Shown here in pieces: positions 39,701 to 45,363 of a stretch of 64,000 nucleotides of DNA (the stretch's first letter is position 1; each line of letters starts with the position of its first letter). This stretch comes from Ostrinia nubilalis (Eukaryota > Arthropoda > Insecta > Lepidoptera > Crambidae). The notes under the pieces were generated by a model, which ran no database searches, had not been told where the DNA came from, and saw only the letters and a list, made by a program, of their open reading frames with translations. The stretch lies in contig NC_087096.1 in assembly GCF_963855985.1 (NCBI RefSeq), positions 3,658,001-3,722,000 of the forward strand, read 5' to 3'. The position numbers were made by a program, and so were the translations under genes.

Positions 39701-42700
39701 CACATTTACAACTAAAGTCTGGTCGCTGAGCACGTAGAATTTTGTCCAATGACCCCAAGCTACCTATCCTTATCGCTCGCGCATAATTATATTGCTGTCG
39801 CGACTGTGCGACGGGCGGCAGCAGTGAGTGTGCGAGCGCGACAGCAAGGACAAAATTCTACGTGCTCAGTGACCAGACTTTACGTGTACCTATTTTATTT
39901 TTATTCTCGAAGTACACATACTAACGCGCGTTTACAACTACATGTAGAAGCAAAACGCGCGCTGAGCGCTCATCATCTCAGTAGTTTACATTATGTAAGT
40001 TCAGCCGTCAAGGGTTCGTTTCACCAGTTGAAAGAACAGAAGCACAGTTTGAATAAGATACCATAGCAGGAGGAGGTGGCGGAGGCGGCGCATGACGTCA
40101 CGGCGGCGTCGGCCGACATCACCGTGGACTCCGTGCGCGACCACACCGCGCCGCCGCCCGAGCCCGAGCTCAACATCAACCTGCAGGTACCTCGCATCTC
40201 ACACGAGCACGTCTACACTAAGATACCATAGCAGGAGGAGGCGGCGCATGACGTCACGGCGGCGTCGGCCGACGTCACCGTGGACTCCGTGCGCGACCAC
40301 ACCGCGCCGCCGCCCGAGCCCGAGCTCAACATCAACCTGCAGGTACCTCGCATCTCACACGAGCACGTCTACACTAAGATACCATAGCAGGAGGAGGCGG
40401 CGCATGACGTCACGGCGGCGTCGGCCGACGTCACCGTGGACTCCGTGCGCGACCACACCGCGCCGCCGCCCGAGCCCGAGCTCAACATCAACCTGCAGGT
40501 ACCTCGCGTCTCACACGAGCACGTCTACACTAAGACACCATAGCAGGAGGAGGCGGCGCATGACGTCACGGCGGCGTCGGCCGACGTCACCGTGGACTCC
40601 GTGCGCGACCACACCGCGCCGCCGCCCGAGCCCGAGCTCAACATCAACCTGCAGGTACCTCGCGTCTCACACGAGCACGTCTACAATATACAGGGTGTGG
40701 TTTTGTAAAGCAACGGCATCTCAGGGGTGGTAGTACACATGAAAGGAATTGCAAGAAAAACAAAAATAAAATTTTAACTGTGTAGCGGTAAACTCTTAGA
40801 GTTTACATCGAGCATCATCATCTCCCAGTAGGAGAAGGCTTATGCCAAATACATGTGTGGTACACCGTCACAACTGTATTACTTTATTAGTAAAAAACGT
40901 CTCCCTAAAACTTTCGAGACGGCGCTTGTTACCGCCCGCACCACCCCCGCTACTAGCGGGGGGACTGACCGATAGCTCGTCCGCCTAATAATACAATTTT
41001 TCTGATTTCATGAATTGTTCCATGAAAATTTAAAATATATTTTTTAGCATTAGTGTTGTGTACACTACCACCCCTGAGAAGATGGGCGTTGTTTTACAAA
41101 ACCACACCCTGTATAGATCGTTTCATTCACGAAGACGCGCCCGGTGTTATCGGTACACGCTAAATTATCTATGACTGCACACGCACACTACAATAATGAC
41201 GCTCGGATTGCTCGGATCAAACTCCGCACCCCGCGCTTCCCTCGACTAAAAATTGGTGGGGCGCTTCTTCGTGGATAAAACGATCTATACCTACACAGTC
41301 ATACATTCAGTACAAAAACTAAAACCAAGTATGCACGCATCATGAAGTGTCGTGTAGCGACAGCGCACACTGGGCGACAGTCGCGGCGACCAGACGCCTA
41401 TTCTTGTCAATATCATAATATTAGCTTGTCGTTGCGACTTAGTCGCGGAGTCGCGACAACAGTTAATATATGAAATGACGCGCGTGCGTGTCTAGTCGCC
41501 GCAACTGTCGGCCAGTGTGTCCATAATAAATAAGCAATAAAGAAAAAAACGGATCACAGAAACTCATACAGAAATGTCGGTAAGCATTTTGTTCTTTAAA
41601 ATTGGTTTTTAATTTCAATTCACTGTACGAGGTGTGTTCAAAAAGTAAGGTGACTTTTCAAATTTCGCGGGCAACGTACTTTCGATTATCGATTTTTTTG
41701 TTTTGTTATATTGGTACACTCTTCCCGAACATCTGTACCAAGTTTCAAGTGTATAGCTATTTTTTTTTTTGGTTGTGAGAGCCGTAAATGTTATAAGTGT
41801 TTTGCGTGCTCGGCGATTTTTTGCTATCGAAAAATATGGATCAAAGGATTTGCATCAAATTTTGTGTAAAAACATTTAAATTTAGTGCTCCGAAACACTT
41901 GAAATGTTGACAGTGGCAAACGGTGAAACTGTTCTGAGTAAAAAAAAATGTTTCAAACTCTTCCAAGATGGCCGGGAAGATGCCAATGACGAGCCTCGCT
42001 CTGGACGCCCAAGCACGTCAACAACTGATGAAAACGAGCAAGCAGTGAAGAAAATTGTTTTGGAAAATCGTCGAATCACTATCAGAGAAGTTGCTGAGGA
42101 TATCGGCATATCGCTTGGCTCGTGCCATGAATTTTTTTCTAACGTTTTGGAAAAACAATTCATGGCTTTTGCATCACGATAATGCCCCTGCTCACTCATC
42201 TTTGCTTGTGAGAGATTTTTTGGCTAAAAACAACACCACAATCATGCCTCAGCCACCATTTTCACCGGATTTGGCCCCATGTGAATTTTTCTTGTTCCCA
42301 AAATTAAAGAGATCTATGAAAGGACGGAGATTTGCAACGATTGAGGAGATTAAGACTGCATCGCTGGAAGAGCTAAAGGCTATACCGAAAAGAGCTTATG
42401 AGAAGTGCTTTGAGGATTGGAAAAACCGTTTGCATAAGTGTATTGTATCTGAGGGGGATTACTTTGAAGGGGACAACATAAATATTGATAAATAAATAAA
42501 TATTTTTTCTTAAAAATACAAAGTCACCTTACTTTTTGAACACACCTCGTATACTCCAGTGGTTACTCACAACACTTCCTATAAATAATGTCTTCATTTC
42601 ACATATTCAAAAAGTTAATACATCATAATAATAAGTTTTCAACAACGAAAATTATTTGACCTAGGTCTGAACTTTGACCAAACGACCGGCCACGCTGCAA

Positions 42701-45363
42701 GCGGTAAGCTTAGTGGCATTTGAAACGATTTATTTATCGCAATTATCATTTTGTTTTAATCATGTGTGCATTTCTTATTCCGATGGCCGGCCAAAGCGTG
42801 TCTTGGCCTCCGATAGATGTCGCTATTTGCCTCAATCTTGTGCGGTATCACGCCAGTCACCCGCTTCAACATCTGGTTTATTGTCGTATAGCTGAGTTCT
42901 GCAGTTTCTTATATGCTTAACTAATATAAATGAAGAAGCGAGGCTACAAATGTACTTCAATGTATCTGTAATGTTAAATCTAAATATCTTAGCGATTTGA
43001 TTTGTAAACTTACAACGTATAATTCAGAACTCGCAAGTAAACACGAGCTCGATGGTGGTGAAGACGACCACGCGTACCACCATCAACGAGAACAGCACCG
43101 ACGGTGGCACCACCACCACCACCACCACCAATGCGGTCGCCGAGAACAGTGAGTAGCGCACGACACACGTCAATATTATCAGAGTAAATACAAATGAGTA
43201 GGTCATCTTCATAGAAACGCACCGAGCGCGGTTTGTATGTGAGCGCGCCAATACGTATGCGAATACACTGTCAAAATTTAGCGTGGAATAGCTGGGTGTT
43301 GCGCCGAATTTTGTCAGTGTGTGCTTGCGCGCCGCATACGTATTAGCGCGCTCACATATAAACCACGCTCGGTGCGTTTCTATGAAGATGACCTACTCAT
43401 TTGTATTTACTCATTATGAACAGGGTCCTACATTAGTGTGAATGCCATAAAACTACGCAATTATGCTGATAAACCATACATTTAAATTATGTATGAATGA
43501 AATTAAGAATGCTAATATTATACATGCGTAATTTCAAGGACATCTCAATATATCATATTCTTAAATATGGCCACAGCCTCAACTGATAAAACCCGTAAAA
43601 TGTTCGTTATCACACTGCAAAGGTTTATTTTTCCGTGAATGAGAAGCATATTAGAATAGGCATGGCTCTGCCCAACAATTTTTAAGCATCAGTGGGCGAA
43701 TTTTCATTATAAGTGAGGCCACAGGTCGTATTAAAGAATATGGATGGCAGAAATAAGTACCCTAATAATCGAATCGCACTTTATAAATAAAATCCAATTC
43801 TCAACCAAAATCGAAATATTGACACAAATTGAAGAAATTGTTACATGAATCCTTGTTCTTTCATAATAGATTGTCAAAAGTACCATAGTAGTGCAATATG
43901 CCGAGAAAATCACTTTGTGTATAATGCCAAATGCAAATATTAAACCGTCATGCAAACTTAGTTCAAATTCCTAGCATGAAGCAAAATTTTGCTTTGAATT
44001 GGCTTTTTATAAGAACATAAAATATTTTGTATTTTTCTATTGTACCATGAAAACGATTAAAAATCTTTGCTCTGTGGCTGTTGTCAAACAAACTACGCTA
44101 TGGGGCGAAGACATTAATGCACAATTCACATTTCCTTGAAATCTTCTTCAAGGAGGTGTGAAAGGTTCTTTTAATGCGGCTTTGAATTCTCCACGTTTGA
44201 AATAAATTTCAACGCCACTGTTATTGAATTTGACTGCCGAATATACGCTTCTTTTAACATAAATAGAAGTTATTTTTTACTTTTTCAAAAGAAGCGTATA
44301 TTATGCAGTCAACGCATTTAAAAACGGACGACCAAAGACATGTAGGCAGCTATATGCCAAAAGTCACTTGGTTAACGTTTTTAAAAAACACCTGACAACT
44401 ATTGAAGCTTCATAAGCCCATATTATATGTTTAATGTTTGTTTGTTTATATGTTTGACGGGCGCTTTATGTTTTGTTTGTAGTCCTAGAGCACAGTCGCG
44501 AGGAGGGAGTCATCACCCGCATCGAGGTACTACACACTTTGCTTTTATATAAACCCTATTTTAGTCCAATTAAGCTGCAATATCGCATGCCCCTATTTAT
44601 CTACATAACTACAAAGTATATTTTTCTCTTTGCTTATTTAACAAACCTTGCAATCTCTAGCTTTTCAAGTTTTCAAATCTCTACTAACATTTTAAATACT
44701 GTGTGCTAACTAACAAATAAAATGTGAAATCTGCGCAATGTTGTGGCGTCCGCTAGTGTCAGTAAAATTGTCTATTCATAACCATCTTATTGATCGAAAC
44801 ATGTCGTGCATAGAGGGGAAAAAGCGGTTCTATAAAAAATATGTATAACTGGATCACGTAAACCTATGATGTGTTCACGAATGATTTTCATGCTATTATT
44901 ATCTTGATAGATACTTTTCAAAATCATACACAAATGTAAATATAAGTCGTCAACAATTTGTATCATCATGATCAACGTAGTACGCCGAGCGAAACTTCAA
45001 AATGCATAAATAAATATCTGAAATAAAGTTTATACATACTTTATTTAGGATATTTATTATTTATTTAAGATATTTATTTATGCATTTTGAAGGTACCATC
45101 CATAGTTTTACCTGAGTCCAGTTCATATAGAACGAGCCGTGAGCACTAGCACAATAGCGGGTCTAAACACAAGCGGGCGCCACTCGTTGTTGCAGAGAAG
45201 AACGTAAGGTGGTACTCATAAGGCGGTGTGCACACAGACGGGCACCGTGACGGTGCCGGCCGGGACCGACCCCAAGCTGATCCTGGAGATGTTTGACCGC
45301 CAGCGCTCGCCGCTCAGCGTGCCCGTGCCGCCAGCCGCCCCGCCCACCGCCGACTCGCACTAA
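21589..45363 (+). CDS. l(2)gl: Lethal(2) giant larvae, cell-polarity WD40 protein (gene span, first coding exon not seen)
   Basis: Exons: 21589-21766, 22911-23157, 23539-23726, 29025-29204, 29617-29705, 29787-29906, 30315-30477, 31171-31363, 33631-33748, 33995-34096, 34394-34498, 34838-34997, 35448-35587, 35964-36120, 36537-36637, 36762-36866, 37498-37638, 38554-38714, 39168-39261, 39351-39443, 40070-40186 plus repeat copies 40235-40342, 40391-40498, 40547-40654, then 43028-43148, 44483-44526, 45238-45363. All junctions are GT-AG and the phases match. With all copies the visible part is 1188 residues; with one copy, 1080. Lgl folds as two seven-bladed WD40 propellers with a C-terminal tail, sits at the basolateral cortex, opposes aPKC/Par-6 and binds non-muscle myosin II. 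Decisive marks are [38 protein letters not shown] (three aPKC serines), [14 protein letters not shown] and ITVDSVRDH. Tomosyn lacks the phospho-serine stretch and has a SNARE tail, so it is excluded. About 29 N-terminal residues are missing. Confidence 0.93.
21767..22910 (+). other. l(2)gl intron, no other feature seen
   Basis: The 90-codon frame at 21941-22213 shows no resemblance to a known family. No repeat was recognised. Confidence 0.6.
22911..23157 (+). CDS. l(2)gl: l(2)gl visible exon 2
   Basis: Acceptor TTCGTTTTCAG, donor AA|GTGAGT; it enters in phase 1 and leaves in phase 2. It encodes [38 protein letters not shown] and [14 protein letters not shown]. These are WD40 blades with the Lgl-specific TEGGNIY motif. 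Confidence 0.95.
23539..23726 (+). CDS. l(2)gl: l(2)gl visible exon 3
   Basis: Acceptor CATTCCAG, donor G|GTAAGA. It encodes [34 protein letters not shown] and ESLCWNDDG. The upstream frame from 23324 is intronic. Confidence 0.95.
24256..24595 (+). repeat. Two-unit tandem duplication, ~175 bp
   Basis: The units share CGAATCGTATA/GAGTCGCAGCC-like starts, ATAATAGAA, CTCGG-TTCCACTTTTATAA, CATATTGCA, AATAACA-GAATC and CATCTGACAC followed by AACTCCTAT. They have diverged by many substitutions. No coding potential. Confidence 0.6.
24945..25199 (-). mobile_element. tRNA-derived SINE, copy 1
   Basis: On the - strand the head reads TCGGCCGTTTGGTGTAGTAG (A-box-like) and then CCCGGGTTCGATTCCC (B box). 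Body and tail follow through ACCCATAACACAAGCAT. A second copy in the same orientation is at 38205-38466. The promoter boxes come from a tRNA, but no cloverleaf gene is present. Confidence 0.8.
26205..26350 (-). mobile_element. RTE-type LINE 3' end fragment
   Basis: Translated on the - strand it gives a [16 protein letters not shown] stretch followed by LGEAYVQQW. This is the C-terminus of an RTE-clade reverse transcriptase, and it is followed by an ATC microsatellite tail (about 26205-26220). Only the last ~130 bp of the element remain. Confidence 0.7.
26540..26715 (-). mobile_element. RTE-type LINE 3' end fragment, second copy
   Basis: The - strand frame begins [20 protein letters not shown], continues [20 protein letters not shown] and stops after the tail ACGAACGAACGA. 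The GRPxxRW-DD-VAG motif matches the C-terminus of the long RTE copy at 52661-55512. It lies 200 bp from a related fragment in the same orientation. Confidence 0.75.
28068..28202. repeat. Perfect 53-bp inverted repeat with 29-nt loop
   Basis: 28068-28120 and 28150-28202 are exact reverse complements, starting AATCCGCGAGATGGCAATAC. The lack of any mismatch means the arms are very young or under constraint. It lies in the large l(2)gl intron. It is most likely a small hairpin MITE; a small-RNA precursor is the alternative. Confidence 0.85.
29025..29204 (+). CDS. l(2)gl: l(2)gl visible exon 4
   Basis: Acceptor TTTCCCCAG, donor G|GTAAGT. It encodes [32 protein letters not shown] and EEIVIYSG, matching the HADGSYATW and YGPDPCKSI region of fly Lgl. 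Confidence 0.95.
29303..29536. mobile_element. hAT-type MITE in l(2)gl intron
   Basis: The ends are CAGTCTTTCCCAAAGTGGGC and, inverted, CAGCGGTTCCCAAACTT. Both sides carry TTTTAGTT (29295-29302 and 29537-29544), an 8-bp target-site duplication as expected for hAT elements. There is no coding capacity. Confidence 0.8.
29617..29705 (+). CDS. l(2)gl: l(2)gl visible exon 5
   Basis: Acceptor CATTTCAG, donor CGT|GTAAGT; it leaves in phase 0. It encodes [16 protein letters not shown] and [10 protein letters not shown], the FSGGMPR and LDFTSKV region of Lgl. Confidence 0.95.
29787..29906 (+). CDS. l(2)gl: l(2)gl visible exon 6
   Basis: Phase 0 at both ends, 40 codons. It encodes [16 protein letters not shown] and [12 protein letters not shown]. 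The intron before it is only 81 nt. Confidence 0.95.
29924..30104. mobile_element. MITE with GAGTCCGCACTA inverted ends
   Basis: The left end GGCTGAGTCCGCACTA and right end TAGTGCGGACTTGGCC are inverted repeats, and the right flank is TTAA. The ends resemble those of MITE family A at the l(2)gl stop codon, so both may be TTAA-targeting elements. Confidence 0.65.
30315..30477 (+). CDS. l(2)gl: l(2)gl visible exon 7
   Basis: Acceptor TTTTTTCATAG, donor G|GTGAGT. It encodes [32 protein letters not shown] and [10 protein letters not shown], matching the LVVLLEEEL and VHASAVT region of fly Lgl. Confidence 0.95.
30535..30615 (-). mobile_element. Small RTE-type LINE 3' fragment
   Basis: On the - strand the stretch reads [14 protein letters not shown]. 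This is the same terminal motif as in the two fragments at 26 kb. Only about 80 bp survive. Confidence 0.6.
30650..30829. mobile_element. MITE family C (GAGTAGGCGCACACCG), copy 1
   Basis: The ends GAGTAGGCGCACACCGTTGA and its inverted copy flank a 180-bp body containing ACTATCGGCC and its inverse. Nearly the same sequence lies in the opposite sense at 59146-59325, and a decayed relative is at 37994-38140. The right flank reads TTAA. Confidence 0.85.
31171..31363 (+). CDS. l(2)gl: l(2)gl visible exon 8
   Basis: Acceptor TATCCACCAG, donor AG|GTCAGT; it enters in phase 1 and leaves in phase 2. It encodes [30 protein letters not shown] and [10 protein letters not shown]. The [14 protein letters not shown] strand is a canonical WD40 repeat shared by all Lgl proteins. 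Confidence 0.96.
31364..33630 (+). other. l(2)gl intron (2.3 kb) with a TIR element
   Basis: A TIR element is at 31780-32457. The 119-codon frame at 32521-32880 is hydrophobic but has no splice support and no recognised similarity. Confidence 0.6.
31780..32457. mobile_element. Non-autonomous element with ~44-bp inverted ends
   Basis: The left end ACAGTCCTATCAACTTAAGC continues as TGAGAATTGCATTTGTGTGA. It is inverted at the right end (about 32414-32457) with one mismatch. The interior contains two direct copies of GACGCGCCGCGCTTCA. No transposase frame. Confidence 0.7.
33631..33748 (+). CDS. l(2)gl: l(2)gl visible exon 9
   Basis: Acceptor CTTCCATTAG, donor AGG|GTATGT. It encodes an acidic linker ([16 protein letters not shown]) and then [20 protein letters not shown], a hallmark stretch of the Lgl family. 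Confidence 0.96.
33995..34096 (+). CDS. l(2)gl: l(2)gl visible exon 10
   Basis: Phase 0 at both ends, 34 codons. It encodes [20 protein letters not shown] and [14 protein letters not shown], matching GQLIVGGTAGQIVIAD of fly Lgl. Confidence 0.95.
34394..34498 (+). CDS. l(2)gl: l(2)gl visible exon 11
   Basis: The acceptor TTTGTCCAACAG was chosen because it gives phase 0 and the alignment [20 protein letters not shown]. Donor CAG|GTAAGG. It ends [12 protein letters not shown]. Confidence 0.95.
34838..34997 (+). CDS. l(2)gl: l(2)gl visible exon 12
   Basis: Acceptor TTCTCATAG, donor G|GTAAGA. It encodes [35 protein letters not shown] and HKCTLNPH, as in other Lgl proteins. Confidence 0.95.
35109..35332 (-). 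mobile_element. Lepidopteran-type interspersed repeat (non-LTR tail), copy 1
   Basis: The stretch starts TAGCTTTCCGACCGCGGCTT and carries GCGATAAAGTTTTTCTGT, CGGTTTTT and TTTGATGAAATTTGGCA on the - strand. The same repeat is at 56503-56731 in the other sense. It is a very common moth and butterfly repeat, probably a non-LTR element tail or SINE. Confidence 0.75.
35448..35587 (+). CDS. l(2)gl: l(2)gl visible exon 13: aPKC phosphorylation and polybasic membrane motif
   Basis: Acceptor ATTTCAG, donor CAA|GTGAGT. It encodes [11 protein letters not shown] and then [20 protein letters not shown]. The three serines spaced by four residues (visible residues 629, 633, 637) correspond to fly S656, S660 and S664. 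In flies these are phosphorylated by aPKC to release Lgl from the apical cortex, and the surrounding Arg/Lys residues bind membrane lipid. The exon therefore carries the main switch of the protein. Confidence 0.97.
35964..36120 (+). CDS. l(2)gl: l(2)gl visible exon 14
   Basis: Acceptor AATTGTTTCAG, donor A|GTAAGT. It encodes a Pro/Lys-rich linker, then [20 protein letters not shown] and [12 protein letters not shown], matching GSMVRCLLFAKTY of fly Lgl at the start of the second half of the second propeller. Confidence 0.95.
36161..36372. mobile_element. MITE family B, copy 1
   Basis: Terminal inverted repeats of about 75 bp run from AAAGCCCGGTCTGTGAGCAC through TTGTCCAATGACCCCAAGCT to CTTATCGCTCGCGCGTAATT. 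They meet near the middle, so the element is almost wholly palindromic. It lies 41 bp after the donor of exon 14. Confidence 0.9.
36537..36637 (+). CDS. l(2)gl: l(2)gl visible exon 15
   Basis: Acceptor GTTCTTCACAG, donor CCG|GTAAGT. It encodes [20 protein letters not shown] and [12 protein letters not shown], as in the SPTLWSATNASTV region of fly Lgl. Confidence 0.95.
36762..36866 (+). CDS. l(2)gl: l(2)gl visible exon 16
   Basis: Phase 0 at both ends, 35 codons. It encodes [20 protein letters not shown] and then LPDPLE. The [14 protein letters not shown] strand is nearly invariant in the family. Confidence 0.96.
37251..37437. mobile_element. MITE family B, copy 2
   Basis: Ends TAGTCTGGTCTGTGAGCACG and its inverse. 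The centre is shortened and a TGGACAAAA duplication lies near the right end. It sits about 60 bp before exon 17. Confidence 0.85.
37498..37638 (+). CDS. l(2)gl: l(2)gl visible exon 17
   Basis: Acceptor TTATAACGCAG, donor AGG|GTATGT. It encodes [20 protein letters not shown] and [13 protein letters not shown], matching [19 protein letters not shown] of fly Lgl. It is clearly GC-richer than the introns. Confidence 0.96.
37994..38140. mobile_element. Decayed MITE family C relative
   Basis: The stretch contains AATCAGCCGAT, AAATCGAT, ATGTGTGCAC, CATACTGAT and GACTATAGGCCGACAAAAA in the same order as MITE family C, with many substitutions and eroded ends. Confidence 0.55.
38205..38466 (-). mobile_element. 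tRNA-derived SINE, copy 2
   Basis: It has the same sequence as the SINE at 24945-25199, in the same orientation. The B box CGGGCTCGATTCCC is slightly changed, and a T-run interrupts the body. It lies in the l(2)gl intron 90 bp before exon 18. Confidence 0.8.
38554..38714 (+). CDS. l(2)gl: l(2)gl visible exon 18
   Basis: Acceptor CATATCCCAG, donor AA|GTTAGT. It encodes [33 protein letters not shown] and [13 protein letters not shown], matching LICLTNMGDIMVLS and [14 protein letters not shown] in the fly. Confidence 0.96.
38771..38932. mobile_element. MITE family B, copy 3
   Basis: The left end TATAGTCTGGTCGCCGAGCA is inverted at the right, with a shortened centre (GCGCTCGGACACTCACTGCG). It lies 57 bp after exon 18. 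Confidence 0.85.
39168..39261 (+). CDS. l(2)gl: l(2)gl visible exon 19
   Basis: Acceptor TTTCTTTCAG, donor AAG|GTTAGT. It encodes [20 protein letters not shown] and [11 protein letters not shown], close to SSLCFTNSGEALYMMSSSEL of the fly protein. Confidence 0.96.
39351..39443 (+). CDS. l(2)gl: l(2)gl visible exon 20
   Basis: Acceptor AATTTCGCAG, donor AGA|GTAAGT, phase 0 at both ends. It encodes [20 protein letters not shown] and [11 protein letters not shown], the start of the variable C-terminal tail. Confidence 0.88.
39576..39668. mobile_element. Fragment of a common lepidopteran repeat
   Basis: The stretch contains ATTACCTCTTATTACCATCA and GGTGATCCGTATGCTCGTTT followed by an A-run, a motif seen over and over at the 3' end of moth and butterfly repeats. 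Only about 90 bp are present. Confidence 0.55.
39713..39882. mobile_element. MITE family B, copy 4
   Basis: The left end TAAAGTCTGGTCGCTGAGCA is inverted at the right as CTCAGTGACCAGACTTTA. The right arm is internally shortened. Intronic in l(2)gl, between exons 20 and 21. Confidence 0.88.
40070..40186 (+). CDS. l(2)gl: l(2)gl visible exon 21, first copy (39 codons)
   Basis: Acceptor ACCATAGCAG, donor CAG|GTACCT, phase 0 at both ends. It encodes [20 protein letters not shown] and [28 protein letters not shown] is the conserved motif in the C-terminal tail of insect Lgl. Three more copies follow at once. Confidence 0.93.
40235..40342 (+). CDS. l(2)gl: l(2)gl exon 21, tandem copy 2 (36 codons)
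   Basis: It has the same acceptor and donor as copy 1. It lacks nine bases (three codons) near the start, and Ile becomes Val in the VTVDSVRDH motif. Phase 0 at both ends, so it can be included or skipped without changing frame. The intron before it is only 48 nt and contains an in-frame TAG. Confidence 0.8.
40391..40498 (+). CDS. l(2)gl: l(2)gl exon 21, tandem copy 3 (36 codons)
   Basis: The coding sequence is identical to copy 2, 156 bp further on. The splice sites are intact. Inclusion would add a further VTVDSVRDH motif to the tail. Confidence 0.8.
40547..40654 (+). CDS. l(2)gl: l(2)gl exon 21, tandem copy 4 (36 codons)
   Basis: The coding sequence is identical to copies 2 and 3. After its donor the repeat continues for about 31 bases and then gives way to a MITE. 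This is the last copy of the array. Confidence 0.8.
40689..41116. mobile_element. MITE with CAGGGTGTGGTTTTGTAAA inverted ends
   Basis: The left end CAGGGTGTGGTTTTGTAAAG and the GGGGTGGTAGTACAC block are inverted at the right end (GTACACTACCACCCC ... AAACCACACCCTG). Both outer flanks read TATA. It begins about 35 bp after the donor of exon 21 copy 4. Confidence 0.8.
41117..41288. mobile_element. Short MITE with TAGATCGTTT ends
   Basis: The left end TAGATCGTTTCATTCACGAA with GACGCGCC is inverted at the right as GGCGCTTCTTCGTGGATAAA and ACGATCTA. It is about 170 bp long and abuts the previous MITE. Confidence 0.65.
41350..41523. mobile_element. Short MITE with CACACTGG-CGACAGT ends
   Basis: CACACTGGGCGACAGTCGCG at the left is inverted at the right as GCCGCAACTGTCGGCCAGTG. 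It is GC-rich and about 170 bp long. It is the third MITE in a row in this intron. Confidence 0.65.
41628..42549 (+). mobile_element. Internally deleted mariner-type transposon
   Basis: The ends CGAGGTGTGTTCAAAAAGTA and the exact inverse are flanked by TA on both sides (41626-41627 and 42550-42551), the mariner target. Inside are two transposase pieces in different frames. The N-terminal piece (about 41850-42160) has [12 protein letters not shown] and an [14 protein letters not shown] helix-turn-helix. The C-terminal piece (about 42165-42495) has [10 protein letters not shown] and [18 protein letters not shown], stopping at 42495. The stretch with the first catalytic Asp is deleted, so it is non-autonomous. 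Confidence 0.88.
43028..43148 (+). CDS. l(2)gl: l(2)gl visible exon 22
   Basis: Acceptor GTATAATTCAG, donor A|GTGAGT. It encodes [20 protein letters not shown] and ENSTDGG, seven Thr in a row (an ACC repeat), then NAVAEN. The fly tail is also Ser/Thr/Asn-rich here. The ACC run is a likely length polymorphism. Confidence 0.88.
43182..43412. mobile_element. MITE with GAGTAAATACAAATGAGTAG inverted ends
   Basis: The left end GAGTAAATACAAATGAGTAG continues with GTCATCTTCATAGAAACGC and CGAGCG. All of this is inverted at the right end with few mismatches. The centre contains CGCCAATACGTATGCG. It lies 33 bp after exon 22. Confidence 0.85.
43413..44482 (+). other. l(2)gl intron with a short hairpin
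   Basis: An inverted repeat at 44231-44310 pairs GACTGCCGAATATACGCTTC and TTTT with AAAAGAAGCGTATATTATGC and AGTC. Nothing else is recognised. Confidence 0.5.
44483..44526 (+). CDS. l(2)gl: l(2)gl visible exon 23 (44 nt micro-exon)
   Basis: Acceptor TTTTGTTTGTAG, donor GAG|GTACTA. It enters in phase 1 and leaves in phase 0, encoding [15 protein letters not shown] with the split codon. It is supported by phase on both sides and by splice signals; no direct fly counterpart was recognised. Confidence 0.75.
44999..45092. repeat. AT-rich hairpin
   Basis: AAAATGCATAAATAAATATC is inverted as GATATTTATTTATGCATTTT around a loop of TATACATACTTTATTTAGG. It lies in the last l(2)gl intron. Confidence 0.6.
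45238..45363 (+). CDS. l(2)gl: l(2)gl last exon
   Basis: Acceptor GTGTGCACACAG, phase 0. It encodes [36 protein letters not shown] and TADSH, then TAA. High GC and the absence of stops before the MITE support it. The stop codon coincides with the left end of MITE family A, so the original C-terminus may have been different. Confidence 0.85.
   Translation, partial: TGTVTVPAGTDPKLILEMFDRQRSPLSVPVPPAAPPTADSH

Larger units (their letters stand above)
40053..40686 (+). repeat. Tandem exon array, period 156 bp
   Basis: The unit runs from TAAGATACCATAGCAG through exon 21 and its donor to CACGAGCACGTCTACAC. Spacing is 165 bp from copy 1 to 2 and then exactly 156 bp. The introns between copies differ at only a few positions (GCATCTC against GCGTCTC, GATACC against GACACC). 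The array is recent or homogenised. Confidence 0.92.

Noticed and set aside
40092..40733. A 213-codon open frame with a perfect internal repeat rich in Arg, Ser and Pro
   Set aside because: It is the +1 shadow of the tandem l(2)gl exon array; the repeat comes from the DNA, and the true frame carries the conserved ITVDSVRDH motif with splice sites.
41882..42199. 105-codon frame on the - strand
   Set aside because: Antisense shadow of the mariner transposase remnant.
21589..45363. Tomosyn as the identity of the WD40 gene
   Set aside because: Tomosyn ends in a SNARE domain and lacks [13 protein letters not shown]; this gene has the aPKC serines and no SNARE.
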